NCBI RefSeq assembly: GCF_002873335.1
Contig: NZ_MCUW01000008.1
Coordinates: 1 to 64,000, forward strand
Direction: 5' to 3'
Source of the DNA: Vibrio sp. 10N.286.49.B1
GTDB taxonomy: Bacteria; Pseudomonadota; Gammaproteobacteria; Enterobacterales; Vibrionaceae
Length of the DNA stretch: 64,000 nt
Part shown: positions 19,293 through 27,852 of the stretch, one piece after another
How the letters are laid out: every line of letters begins with the position of its first letter
How positions within the stretch are numbered: position 1 is the first letter of the stretch
Notes under the pieces: generated by a model
Databases searched by the model: none
The model's input: the letters and a program-made list of their open reading frames with translations, nothing else
Told to the model about the DNA's origin: nothing
Program-made: the position numbers and the translations under genes

Positions 19293-20786
19293 ATGCTTGG
19301 AGCGGACGGTCTTAATCTTGCCATGATGGTTGCGGAATCAGGAATAGTCGATTCAGCGGTAAGAGATATCATGCATCAAACGGATTTGTTGGCACTAGGA
19401 AGTGACGAGGGAATTAAACAAAGTGTCACCGCGACAATGACCAAATGGACCAAAACCGTCAGACGCAAGCTGGTTACCAAACAGGCAACGGATTCATTGC
19501 AAGACGAGCTCAATCTTTATCAGCGAGTGGTTTATCTCACAGACCAAGAGTTCCATCAAGAGTTCGGCGTTCTGATTCAAAATTTTCCCGTCGATTCCGC
19601 TTTTTTTGACCAAGCACATTCGCTCGCCGCTAATAGCAATGAATATCCTGCTTCTCTTTTCTCTCGCCAGTTCTGTAAGTTGTGGTACGACAGTCTAAAA
19701 AATAGCGTTGAAGAGAAGCAACAAGCCACCCTTGATGAACAAAAGTCTAAATTCCTTAAGCAGCTTTATCAAAAAATCGACACGCTTAAAGATATGGAAC
19801 ATCTACAGCGCGACGGGGATGAGGGCAAACTGGGGCGACTGTGGGATCTTGCTGGTTCTGAGTTGACTAAGCAAGATTGGAAACACATTGAACGCACCGC
19901 CGATTACCTAGTAAAGCATTCAGATCTCAAGGCCATTGCCGATAAGCTTGGTCGAATGGCAGAAGAGGTAGATGCGCCTGAGTTAACCAAGGTGCGATGC
20001 AAAGAAAATATCGTGGTAGAGGAGAAAAGTGAATTCGCAACCGACGATATAGTGGGTATCCACGAGAGCAATGACATAAACCGTTTGCTCCCTAACGAAA
20101 CAATGTATTTGGCCGATCCAGAGTTGGAAACAATATTTTATCAGCACTTAGTTGAGCAACGATTATTAACGTATAAAGCCGAAGGTAAACATAGGACGAT
20201 TCGTGAACTGCAAGTGCCAACGAATGCGAATGGCAAGGTAGATAAAGAGAAAGGCCCAATGGTGATTGCGATAGATGCGTCTGGTTCTATGCAAGGTGCT
20301 CCAGAGAAGTCGGCTAAGGCTATTGCGTACTCATTAATGAAAATGGCAGCGCAACAACAGCGGGAATGTCATGTTATTCTTTTTTCATCAACCTTTATCA
20401 CATACGATCTCACGGGAGTGAGTGGTTTAAAAGAAGCGTGTGATTTTTTGTCGTATACCTTTAAAGGTGGAACTGATTTATCTCAGGTTCTAAATCACGC
20501 CGTTGATATTATGCAGGGTGAGCGTTACAAAAACGCCGACCTTTTAGTTATTTCTGACTTTATTACGCCAAGACAGGATGAAAATACTGTCGACAAAGTG
20601 TCGTCCCTAAAAGGGCAGTACAATCGTTTTCACTCCTTATGTCTATCGAAATACGGCAACCCCGATGTACTCGACTTATTCGATAGCCAGTGGCGATATC
20701 ATCCAAGTTTAATGGGGCAGTTTGTCAAACACCCTTCACTGCAGTTAAATAAAGCGAAACAAGTGTTGTCTCATACTTTCGGCTAA
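19293..20786 (+). CDS. ViaA-like VWA protein, divergent paralogue
   Basis: 497 residues, aligning without gaps through about residue 332 with the ViaA encoded at 22,646. Shared stretches are MLGADGLNLA at the start, GRLWD (181-185), ATDDIVGIHES (249-259) and LLPNETM (265-271). The C-terminal VWA domain keeps the metal-site signature DASGS (328-332), the later GGTDL threonine and the SDF aspartate, so metal-dependent ligand binding should be intact. E. coli ViaA partners with the MoxR ATPase RavA in a chaperone-like system that acts on respiratory enzymes. This copy is the more diverged one (QGAPEKS in place of SGFPEQC after the motif). It precedes ravA by 174 bases. Confidence 0.88.
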   Translation: MLGADGLNLAMMVAESGIVDSAVRDIMHQTDLLALGSDEGIKQSVTATMTKWTKTVRRKLVTKQATDSLQDELNLYQRVVYLTDQEFHQEFGVLIQNFPVDSAFFDQAHSLAANSNEYPASLFSRQFCKLWYDSLKNSVEEKQQATLDEQKSKFLKQLYQKIDTLKDMEHLQRDGDEGKLGRLWDLAGSELTKQDWKHIERTADYLVKHSDLKAIADKLGRMAEEVDAPELTKVRCKENIVVEEKSEFATDDIVGIHESNDINRLLPNETMYLADPELETIFYQHLVEQRLLTYKAEGKHRTIRELQVPTNANGKVDKEKGPMVIAIDASGSMQGAPEKSAKAIAYSLMKMAAQQQRECHVILFSSTFITYDLTGVSGLKEACDFLSYTFKGGTDLSQVLNHAVDIMQGERYKNADLLVISDFITPRQDENTVDKVSSLKGQYNRFHSLCLSKYGNPDVLDLFDSQWRYHPSLMGQFVKHPSLQLNKAKQVLSHTFG

Positions 20787-20892
20787 TAAGCAGGAAAGTC
20801 GAACGCACAATTTTTTGTGTAAACATCAATAAAATCAGCTTGATAAATTTCTGAGAGCGTTCATGCTTATCGTGAGACGTTGATGAAATGTC

Positions 20893-20921
20893 TTGTAACA
20901 TAATAATAACAAATGTATAAA
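20893..20921 (+). promoter_or_regulatory. Candidate sigma-70 promoter for ravA-viaA
   Basis: TTGTAA (20893-20898), a 17-base spacer and TATAAA (20916-20921) lie about 40 bases before the ravA start. It would allow ravA-viaA to be expressed independently of the upstream paralogue. Prediction by eye only. Confidence 0.45.
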
Positions 20922-20960
20922 TTTAATAATGCGTCCTAATTTGTGCTCAGAGGTAAAGGC

Positions 20961-22622
20961 ATGATCAAACCCACCGTTGTTTCCCATGCTGACAGAGCGT
21001 TAAGGTCAGAAAGAATTACCAAGCTTGCGGCTGCACTCTCTGATGGTGTTTATGAGCGAGAAGAGACCATAAAACTGTGCCTGCTTGCTGCATTAGCAGG
21101 TGAAAGTGTCTTCCTTCTTGGCCCCCCCGGCATTGCTAAAAGCTTGATTGCCAAACGCCTTATTCAAGCTTTTGACAACAGTAGTTATTTTGAATACCTA
21201 ATGACGCGATTCTCAACACCAGAAGAAGTCTTTGGGCCACTTAGTATTCAAGAACTTAAAGATAACGGTCGCTATGTTCGACTGACAAAAGGTTACCTTC
21301 CTACTGCTCAAGTCGTGTTCTTAGATGAAATCTGGAAAGCAGGTCCGGCAATTCTCAATACGCTCCTTACTGTAGTGAATGAAAAAACCTTTAAAAATGG
21401 TAGTGATATTGAGCGGGTCCCTATGCGCCTGCTCGTGTCGGCGTCGAATGAACTGCCTGATGAAGATAGTGGCTTAGATGCTCTTTACGATCGAATGCTA
21501 GTGCGGGTTTTTGTTAACCGTATTCAGAACAAACAAAATTTCAAATCAATGTTAACAGTGGGTACCTCGCAAGAAGCGAAAATCCCGGAAGGATTAGCGA
21601 TCACTGATGATGAATACCATCAATGGCAAAGTGATTTGGAAACAGTTGAACTCAGTGATGACGTTTTTGAAAAGCTCTACCAGTTAAAAGAATTACTAGA
21701 ATCTGCCTCTAACGATAACCGTTCGCGCTTGTCTGAATCCGATCTCTATGTCTCAGACCGTCGTTGGAAAAAAGCGGTGAAACTGCTTAAAGCCAGTGCG
21801 TTTTTTAACGGTAGAGACAGCGTGAACCCGCTGGATTTGTTACTGCTTCAAGATTGTCTTTGGAACAGCCCTGAATCAAGAGAAATCGTTAACAGTGTCG
21901 TACATGACTTTGCGCTGAATTATGCGTTTGACCAGCAAGAGGTCTTCCAACAAATAGAAGACGGCAAAGAGACGCTTACCGATCTTCAAGAAGAGATTGA
22001 AGCGGAATACGCGATGCCATTGTCACTAGAAAGTAGCACTGGTTTACGGCGCAAGGATGTTTACCAATATGATACGTCGAATGCCAAGTCATACAAAGTA
22101 GGACCCGCGACAGACTTAGTGAAATTGGTTTTATTACGAAGCAACCTTTCAGTATCCGAAAGTGAAAAGGGCGATAGCCGTTGGGTTTATATTCCGCGTG
22201 ACGAACTCAACCGCACCATTAAAGAAGGGGGTGGGGATGTTTATGGTTACGTGAATCAAAATACTCACCTATGCCGATTAAAACTCGATCTTGATGCATC
22301 GAATAATCTCGTGATTAAAGATATCGCCAACCGCTCTGTACCGCTGACACTAGTAACCAAGCAAGGCGTTGATGAAACATTACATATCGAATGGGAAACA
22401 CAAGCTGCACGAGTACTGGCGCAATTAAATCACACGGAACATCATTTGCGATCGGTACGTTCTAAGTTTCATGGCGCGCTACCTCATAATTTTATTGACC
22501 AAATGATTCCAACGGAAATGGAAGTCAGCATACAAACGGTGACTAAGACGTTAGAGACAACCAGCGCAGAAAGTGCCAAAACGATTGCTAGGGTAAAAAG
22601 TCTACGATCATTTTTTGAGTAA
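20961..22622 (+). CDS. ravA: MoxR-family AAA+ ATPase RavA
   Basis: 553 residues from the ATG at 20,961 (AGAGGTAAAGGC before it; an in-frame start at 20,943 is less likely). It matches E. coli RavA: ERITKLAAALSDGVYERE, Walker A GPPGIAKS, EYLMTRFSTPEEVFGPLS, Walker B VVFLDEIWKAGPAILNTLL, sensor SASNELP, then the discontinuous LARA-type region and a long C-terminal segment. RavA forms hexamers, binds the lysine decarboxylase LdcI in E. coli, and works with ViaA. It lies between two ViaA-type genes, 23 bases before the second. No cad or ldc gene is in the window. Confidence 0.95.
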   Translation: MIKPTVVSHADRALRSERITKLAAALSDGVYEREETIKLCLLAALAGESVFLLGPPGIAKSLIAKRLIQAFDNSSYFEYLMTRFSTPEEVFGPLSIQELKDNGRYVRLTKGYLPTAQVVFLDEIWKAGPAILNTLLTVVNEKTFKNGSDIERVPMRLLVSASNELPDEDSGLDALYDRMLVRVFVNRIQNKQNFKSMLTVGTSQEAKIPEGLAITDDEYHQWQSDLETVELSDDVFEKLYQLKELLESASNDNRSRLSESDLYVSDRRWKKAVKLLKASAFFNGRDSVNPLDLLLLQDCLWNSPESREIVNSVVHDFALNYAFDQQEVFQQIEDGKETLTDLQEEIEAEYAMPLSLESSTGLRRKDVYQYDTSNAKSYKVGPATDLVKLVLLRSNLSVSESEKGDSRWVYIPRDELNRTIKEGGGDVYGYVNQNTHLCRLKLDLDASNNLVIKDIANRSVPLTLVTKQGVDETLHIEWETQAARVLAQLNHTEHHLRSVRSKFHGALPHNFIDQMIPTEMEVSIQTVTKTLETTSAESAKTIARVKSLRSFFE

Positions 22623-22645
22623 AACCGTAACCATCGGGAGACAGG

Positions 22646-24091
22646 ATGTTAGGAGCAGATGGCTTAAATTTAGCCTTGATGATTGCTGATTCAGGGATCG
22701 TTGATAGTGCGGTTAACGACCTTATGGCTCGCTCACAGGTCACGGCGCTAACAGAGAATCGAGGCGTCCGACGTTCTGTTAAAGGTCATTTATTGAAATG
22801 GCGAGGCTCGGTGAAAAAGCGCATGACTCGTGTTTGTGAAACCGAGCGGTTTCAGCATGAGTTAGCATTATATCAAGAAGTGATCCATTGGGATGAAGCG
22901 ACGTTTTTCGCTCAAATTCACGATGTGACCAAAAAATTAGAATGGCACTCTGCTTTTTATTTACAAGCGAAACGCTTGCTAGATAAAAACAATCAGCATC
23001 ATAACCCCATGTTTCCCCGTTACTTTTGTGACCTTTGGTACAAGAGCTTATCTGATGCGATCAAACAGGCAGAAATGACGGAACTCGAAGCCAGCAAAGA
23101 AAAGTTTCTCACCGACCTTTACCAACGCATGGAAACCATGAAAAACATGGATACCGTTGCGGAGCAGGGTGACGAAGCCGCGTTGGGACGTCTATGGGAT
23201 ATGGCGGCAGCTAAGCTCACCAAAACCGATCTCAAGGTTATGCATAACCATGCTGAGTTCCTTAAAAAGAATAAAGGTCTGCAAGACATTGCCGAGCAGT
23301 TAGGTCGAATGGCTAACGAGCAAGATGATCCTGAACTCAATAAATCACCAACTGAATCTTTAGAGATGGTGGAAGAAGAAAGTGATGAAGCGACTGATGA
23401 CATTGTCGGGATCCATGAATCAGACGACCTGAATAAACTACTACCGAACGAAACCATGTTCCTAGCTTATCCTGAATTGGAAGTTGTGTTTTATAAACAC
23501 TTAGCCGATAAGCGGTTAATGAATTATAAAATGCAGGGGAAATCGAGGACATTAAAGAAAGTACGAGCCACGCAGCCTGATAACAGCGAAATAGAGATTG
23601 ATAAAGGCCCATTTATCGTCTGTGTGGATGCGTCAGGCTCAATGAGTGGGTTCCCTGAGCAATGCGCGAAAGCGATGGCGTATGCATTGATGCAAATCGC
23701 CTTGGCTGAATCAAGAGAATGCTATGTCATTCTTTTTTCAACGCAACATATTACTTATGAACTGACGAAACAAGACGGTTTACGGGAAGCGGCCGACTTC
23801 CTCAGTTATTCATTCCATGGTGGTACCGACTTAGAGCCGGTATTAACCCAGTCCATTGATCTGATGTTGTCTGATACCTACAAGAATGCTGACCTCGTTG
23901 TGATCTCTGATTTCATTGCTCCAGAACAATCACCAGAGCTGGTGGGAAAGATAACCGAACTCAAGAACAAAAAGAATCGTTTCCATGCTATTAGCCTGTC
24001 AAAATACGGCAACCCTTCCTTGATGGGTATGTTTGACCACTGCTGGTCTTATCATCCTAACCTCGTAGGGCGACTGATGAAAAAATGGTGA
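22646..24091 (+). CDS. viaA: ViaA, VWA-domain partner of RavA
   Basis: 481 residues, close to E. coli ViaA (483). The C-terminal VWA domain has GPFIVCVDASGSMSGFPEQCAK in pieces at 321-342, HGGTDLEP, and LVVISDFIAPEQ, i.e. a complete MIDAS site (DASGS at 328-332). The ending NRFHAISLSKYGNP...FDHCWSYHP parallels E. coli. The N-terminal half is the ViaA-specific helical region. GGGAGACAGG precedes the ATG. It is translationally close to ravA, so this is the canonical partner, while the gene at 19,293 is the extra copy. Confidence 0.95.
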   Translation: MLGADGLNLALMIADSGIVDSAVNDLMARSQVTALTENRGVRRSVKGHLLKWRGSVKKRMTRVCETERFQHELALYQEVIHWDEATFFAQIHDVTKKLEWHSAFYLQAKRLLDKNNQHHNPMFPRYFCDLWYKSLSDAIKQAEMTELEASKEKFLTDLYQRMETMKNMDTVAEQGDEAALGRLWDMAAAKLTKTDLKVMHNHAEFLKKNKGLQDIAEQLGRMANEQDDPELNKSPTESLEMVEEESDEATDDIVGIHESDDLNKLLPNETMFLAYPELEVVFYKHLADKRLMNYKMQGKSRTLKKVRATQPDNSEIEIDKGPFIVCVDASGSMSGFPEQCAKAMAYALMQIALAESRECYVILFSTQHITYELTKQDGLREAADFLSYSFHGGTDLEPVLTQSIDLMLSDTYKNADLVVISDFIAPEQSPELVGKITELKNKKNRFHAISLSKYGNPSLMGMFDHCWSYHPNLVGRLMKKW

Positions 24092-24435
24092 GGGGACGAT
24101 TTTTGAAAGTAAGCAGGCGCCTATTTGCATCACTGGTGGGTTAAATACCGATTCTTTTTAAACGTATGAACCGATTTATGTGTACTTTTTTATACTCACA
24201 GTCCGTGCTGAGATCAGAATCTACCGCTTCAATGGGCGGTTCTCGTAGAGTGGTTTTTGCACGAACTGAGGGTTAGATAATCGCTTTGTACGGAAAGTCA
24301 GCAAGTGGACAACTTATTTCATTTTTTTGTTTGACTAATACCGCTCAATCCGTAAAGTATGCATCTCACACGGAGACACTCTCTCATTAACGTGTTGAAA
24401 TTAAACATATTGAAGACGATTATGTTTAAACCAAA
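24092..24435. other. Intergenic region before the tRNA cluster
   Basis: About 340 bases after viaA. No ORF with an RBS. It holds the candidate tRNA promoter at 24,331-24,358 and no clear viaA terminator. Confidence 0.6.
24331..24358 (+). promoter_or_regulatory. Candidate promoter of the tRNA operon
   Basis: TTGACT (24331-24336), a 16-base spacer and TAAAGT (24353-24358), about 75 bases before the first tRNA. The -35 is good and the -10 moderate. Confidence 0.45.
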
Positions 24436-24509
24436 GGCGCCTTGGCAGAGTGGCTATGCAGCGGATTGCAAATCCGTGGACCTCGGTTCGACTCCGGGAG
24501 GCGCCTCCA
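24436..24509 (+). tRNA. tRNA-Cys (anticodon GCA), copy 1
   Basis: 74 bases including an encoded CCA. The acceptor arms GGCGCCT and AGGCGCC pair fully, the discriminator is U as expected for Cys, and the anticodon GCA is at 24468-24470 within a GGATT/AATCC stem. The T-loop TTCGACT is present. Identical to the copy at 24,875. Confidence 0.97.
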
Positions 24510-24546
24510 TTCTCTTTCTCAGTTTATGAGTCAGAAGAATGACAAT

Positions 24547-24622
24547 GCGATACTAGCTCAGTTGGTAGAGCGCAACCTTGCCAAGGTTGAGGTCATCGGT
24601 TCGAACCCGATGTATCGCTCCA
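24547..24622 (+). tRNA. tRNA-Gly (anticodon GCC)
   Basis: 76 bases with encoded CCA. Acceptor GCGATAC pairs with GTATCGC, D-arm AGCTCAGTTGGTAGAGC, anticodon GCC at 24580-24582 in loop TTGCCAA, T-loop TTCGAAC. Standard bacterial tRNA-Gly layout. Confidence 0.97.
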
Positions 24623-24719
24623 AATTAAAATCTTATGGCGAAAGCGATGAGACACAGATGGTGTTTAACCACTCTTTATTGAAAGAGTACATTGGTTGGC
24701 GCATCGCAAGACATTGCGT

Positions 24720-24806
24720 GCCCTGGTGGTGGAATTGGTAGACACAAGGGATTTAAAATCCCTCGACGTTCGCGTTGTGCCGGTTCAAGTCCGGCCCGGG
24801 GCACCA
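24720..24806 (+). tRNA. tRNA-Leu (anticodon TAA)
   Basis: 87 bases with a long variable arm (class II) and encoded CCA. The acceptor GCCCTGG pairs with CCGGGGC with one G-U pair. Anticodon TAA at 24754-24756 in the loop TTTAAAA; variable arm CGACGTTCGCGTTG. Reads UUA/UUG leucine codons. Confidence 0.97.
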
Positions 24807-24874
24807 TCTATTTTGATAGACATTCTATCGCTAGAATGACATCAAAAGAGTTGTTCTCTTTAAACACTACTGAA

Positions 24875-24948
24875 GGCGCCTTGGCAGAGTGGCTATGCAG
24901 CGGATTGCAAATCCGTGGACCTCGGTTCGACTCCGGGAGGCGCCTCCA
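24875..24948 (+). tRNA. tRNA-Cys (anticodon GCA), copy 2
   Basis: Base-for-base identical to the tRNA-Cys at 24,436, including CCA. It closes the Cys-Gly-Leu-Cys cluster. It lies about 280 bases from the end of the urease cluster. Confidence 0.97.
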
Positions 24949-25171
24949 TTCAATCTTCTCTCACTCTATATCTTCCTACTAATCCCGTTTAGAATTTCCA
25001 GCAACAGCTCTCGCTCCTAGTGATGATCCATTCGTATCCCCATAATCAGTCTACTGTGAAAAACGATCACTTGAGTCTATGTTTTTGAACACCTTCGTAC
25101 AGACCATTTTTATAGGTATTGACGCAAAGGCATCGATATTTGTTTGCTTTGATTCTAATGTGGAATAGACG

Positions 25172-25201
25172 AAAAAAGATGCGGCTAGTAGGCCACATCT
25201 T
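25172..25201 (-). terminator. Terminator of the urea/urease operon
   Basis: On the minus strand AAGATGTGGC pairs with GCCGCATCTT (one G-U pair) around a six-base loop, followed by six T residues (complement of 25172-25177). It lies 25 bases after the ureG stop. Confidence 0.85.
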
Positions 25202-25226
25202 GTAGTGAGGGTTTATAGTAAAACGC

Positions 25227-25853
25227 TTATACGGACTTAAACTCAAGCATTCCTTCGGTAAGAATGAAATCGATAATAAAATCTAGGCCAATACTTTCTT
25301 TAAGGTTCGTAAAAATATAGGGTTTTGTTGGCCGCATTCTTTGCGTGTCGCTTTCCATCACCTCCAACGAGGCCCCAACGTAAGGCGCCAAATCGATCTT
25401 GTTAATCACGAGGAGATCTGACCGTGTAATACCTGGGCCGCCTTTTCTTGGGATTTTCTCTCCTTCAGCGACATCGATAACATAGATGGTCAAATCTGCC
25501 AGCTCAGGGCTGAAAGTAGCACTTAGGTTGTCACCACCACTTTCGACAAAAACGACATCGAGGTTTTTGTGTTTTTGTGCTAACTCTTCAACGGCAGCAA
25601 GGTTCATTGAAGCATCCTCACGAATTGCAGTATGTGGGCATCCACCAGTCTCCACACCGATAATTCGGTCTGGCGCTAATGCTTCAGCACGAGTAAGAAT
25701 TTTTGCATCTTCTTGCGTGTAAATGTCGTTAGTGACGACTGCAATGTTCAGTTTGTCACGAATCGCTTTACATAGAACTTCTAACAGGGCTGTCTTACCT
25801 GATCCTACTGGACCGCCAATTCCAATGCGAAGTGGTTGTTTATAATCTTCCAT
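25227..25853 (-). CDS. ureG: Urease accessory GTPase UreG
   Basis: 208 residues from the ATG at 25,853; the open frame extends further upstream but overlaps ureF and lacks family similarity there. SIMIBI-class GTPase with P-loop GGPVGSGKT, the nickel-binding Cys-Pro-His motif in [20 protein letters not shown] and the guanine specificity motif NKIDLA. It delivers nickel and GTP energy to the UreD-UreF-apourease complex. Last gene of the cluster; AGAGAA precedes the start. Confidence 0.97.
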   Translation of the reverse strand: MEDYKQPLRIGIGGPVGSGKTALLEVLCKAIRDKLNIAVVTNDIYTQEDAKILTRAEALAPDRIIGVETGGCPHTAIREDASMNLAAVEELAQKHKNLDVVFVESGGDNLSATFSPELADLTIYVIDVAEGEKIPRKGGPGITRSDLLVINKIDLAPYVGASLEVMESDTQRMRPTKPYIFTNLKESIGLDFIIDFILTEGMLEFKSV

Positions 25854-25863
25854 AATATTCTCT

Positions 25864-26622
25864 TTACGACCTAAACAGTCGGGTATATTGGGTTTCGTGT
25901 CGACTACTAGCGATCGCGATGGAGGGCGTAAAGCTGCCAATCTCATCGTCTTGAACATCGAGTGCTGCCAATAAAGCTTGCGGAAACTGGTTGGATAATT
26001 CGATCAGCGATAGCTGACCAGCGGTTTGCCCTAGTGGGACAAGTTTGACCCCAGCCATCACCATATTTTCCGCCCAACTCCATACATACCCTCGTTCTAA
26101 CTCATGGAGAGGAATGCCCCACTCATGAGCGGCCAAACAAAACCCCAATAGCGAATTAGATCGATGATTGGTGTCTTGTCTGGCCTCATCTAGTAGCGAT
26201 ATTGATTTGAAATTAAGTTGCTTTAATAGTGTGTACAATGCCTTACCACGTTGAAGCTCTTCTGCGCGCAGCTCTTTGGTTTCGCGACATGAATATAAAT
26301 ACTCTGACCAATGCGCGATAGCTGACATATCGTTGTCAGCAACGGCGGCATACAGACGCTTCATTATGGGAAGCTCAAGTGTCACTATGCTGTAATTGAG
26401 CATCATAGTGAGCCAGTCCACCATTGAAGATTGGTTGTTCACCCATTCAGCCTCTACCGCCCATTCAAGTCCTTGAGAGTAGGTAAAACCCCCTATGGGA
26501 AGAGAAGGGCTAATAAGCTGGAACAGACGAAAGCTCGAAACTGAATCACCCGTATGGTTTGATTGATCACTTTGGGATCCGTGACGTGCCAATTGGTTAT
26601 GGTGTTTTAAGGCATTGTTCAC
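25864..26622 (-). CDS. ureF: Urease accessory protein UreF
   Basis: 252 residues from a GTG at 26,622 that has AAGG eight bases upstream and lies just past the ureJ stop. An ATG at 26,691 is also in frame but would overlap ureJ by 52 bases. All-helical UreF signature: [25 protein letters not shown], then VPLGQTAGQ near the C-terminus. UreF gates UreG's GTPase within the UreDFG complex. Start assignment is moderately certain. Confidence 0.93.
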   Translation of the reverse strand: MNNALKHHNQLARHGSQSDQSNHTGDSVSSFRLFQLISPSLPIGGFTYSQGLEWAVEAEWVNNQSSMVDWLTMMLNYSIVTLELPIMKRLYAAVADNDMSAIAHWSEYLYSCRETKELRAEELQRGKALYTLLKQLNFKSISLLDEARQDTNHRSNSLLGFCLAAHEWGIPLHELERGYVWSWAENMVMAGVKLVPLGQTAGQLSLIELSNQFPQALLAALDVQDDEIGSFTPSIAIASSRHETQYTRLFRS

Positions 26623-26639
26623 AATCGTTACCTTATTGC

Positions 26640-27269
26640 TTAAAGCAGAGAAATAGCAACGGAGGTTGACGCAACGCCAATCGCGGCCCATTTGTGCGTC
26701 AGTAGTAAACTGGTTTTTCGCCCTAGCTGCATCAAAATAAACGCTGAGATAAGCATGCCAATTGAAAATTGTGTAATGGAACCAGACGCTTCAACACCAT
26801 GCGCAAAACCATGGAAAAAAATCAAAGCAATGGATGCGAGAGTGAGGCATTTTGTTAGGGTCTCTCTGGCGGAAAAGACATTCCAAAGACCAAAGGCTAC
26901 GACAAAGAGCGATCCAATAATCAGAGTTTCGACACCGGCTATTTCACCCATCAAGCGCCCACCCACGAGCCCGATTAATAAGCTGCCAAGTGCCGCCATG
27001 ATAAGCTTGAGGTGAAGAGGTTTTGATGGCTGTTTAGATTGCACAAACCCGACTAATAACCCAAAACCAATCAGAACCACCAGATGGTCAAGACCGGTCA
27101 CTGGGTGCGTTACGCCCGAAAGGAAAGCATTCATTGCTGAATCATGGTGGTGTCCCACGTGTGCAAAACTTGGTGCGCTAAATAGTGCGGAAAGAGACAA
27201 GGTTGAAAGTGATAGTGTTCTAACGGAGGCTTTGGAAACCTGAACTGACGGTAAGCGAAATGATGACAT
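26640..27269 (-). CDS. ureJ: HupE/UreJ-family nickel-linked membrane protein
   Basis: 209 residues with a signal peptide ending near PSFA, directly followed by a histidine-rich start HVGHHHD (37-43), then about six membrane helices. The family motif HPVTGLDHLVVLIGFG is clear, and a second FFHGFAHGVE motif occurs later. HupE/UreJ proteins are implicated in nickel entry or supply for urease and hydrogenase. It is the only candidate nickel transporter in the cluster. An unusual 18-residue polar extension precedes the hydrophobic core of the signal peptide. Confidence 0.9.
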   Translation of the reverse strand: MSSFRLPSVQVSKASVRTLSLSTLSLSALFSAPSFAHVGHHHDSAMNAFLSGVTHPVTGLDHLVVLIGFGLLVGFVQSKQPSKPLHLKLIMAALGSLLIGLVGGRLMGEIAGVETLIIGSLFVVAFGLWNVFSARETLTKCLTLASIALIFFHGFAHGVEASGSITQFSIGMLISAFILMQLGRKTSLLLTHKWAAIGVASTSVAISLL

Positions 27270-27331
27270 AAAACGATTCCTTGTTGATTATATTTATCGG
27301 TGCGTCAATGAGTTGCGATTAAGTTTAGAGT

Positions 27332-27359
27332 GATTGTTGATTGTTTATTGCTGATTGTT
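27332..27359. repeat. Heptamer repeat array GATTGYT (four units)
   Basis: GATTGTT, GATTGTT, TATTGCT, GATTGTT in direct tandem, between ureE and ureJ. The same 7-base unit recurs at 51,281. Head-to-tail repeats of this kind can expand or contract by slippage. Confidence 0.7.
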
Positions 27360-27383
27360 AGGGCGGCAAAACGCGCTAGAAAC

Positions 27384-27839
27384 TTAATGGTGGTGATGTC
27401 CGCCACCAGAGCTCCCTCCATAAGCACCACCCTCAGGTTCAAAAGGCTCGATTTCACTTGTAACTTCCGCTCCGAGGCCGACCACCATTTCATCAAGTAC
27501 GTGATCATGCTGATAGCGTACCCAACCCGTGTGAACTTGAAGTGGGACGTGTCTATTACCTAAATGGTAAGCGACGCGAGTGAGGAGCAAAGCATCGTCG
27601 CAGTACACTGTAGAAACGCTTTCTGACGCCGCTTTAACTTCAATCGTTAAGCCACACTTACTGCGCAGTACTTCTCCATGACGAAGAATGTGGCCACGAG
27701 GAAGAAATAGACCAGCAGCACGCCCATCATCTAATGTGACTTTGAGTCTACTTTTAATTCGACTGTCTATCGGTAAGCTAAGGCTACCATCGGTTTGAGT
27801 GTGTGAGCTTCGAGAGGCAAGCTCCATTAGTTCGATCAT
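27384..27839 (-). CDS. ureE: Urease accessory nickel metallochaperone UreE
   Basis: 151 residues from the ATG at 27,839, which has AGGAG six bases before it and sits after the ureC stop. The N-terminal peptide-binding domain contains LKVTLDDGRAAGLFLPRGHIL; the C-terminal metal-binding domain has YHLGNRHVPLQV. The tail is Gly-rich and ends in four histidines (GGGHHHH), a common UreE nickel reservoir. It hands nickel to UreG. Confidence 0.96.
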   Translation of the reverse strand: MIELMELASRSSHTQTDGSLSLPIDSRIKSRLKVTLDDGRAAGLFLPRGHILRHGEVLRSKCGLTIEVKAASESVSTVYCDDALLLTRVAYHLGNRHVPLQVHTGWVRYQHDHVLDEMVVGLGAEVTSEIEPFEPEGGAYGGSSGGGHHHH

Positions 27840-27852
27840 GAAAACTCCTGAT

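Noticed and set aside
24442..24982. Two open frames of 96-99 codons.
   Set aside because: They cover the tRNA genes and are an artefact of tRNA sequence.
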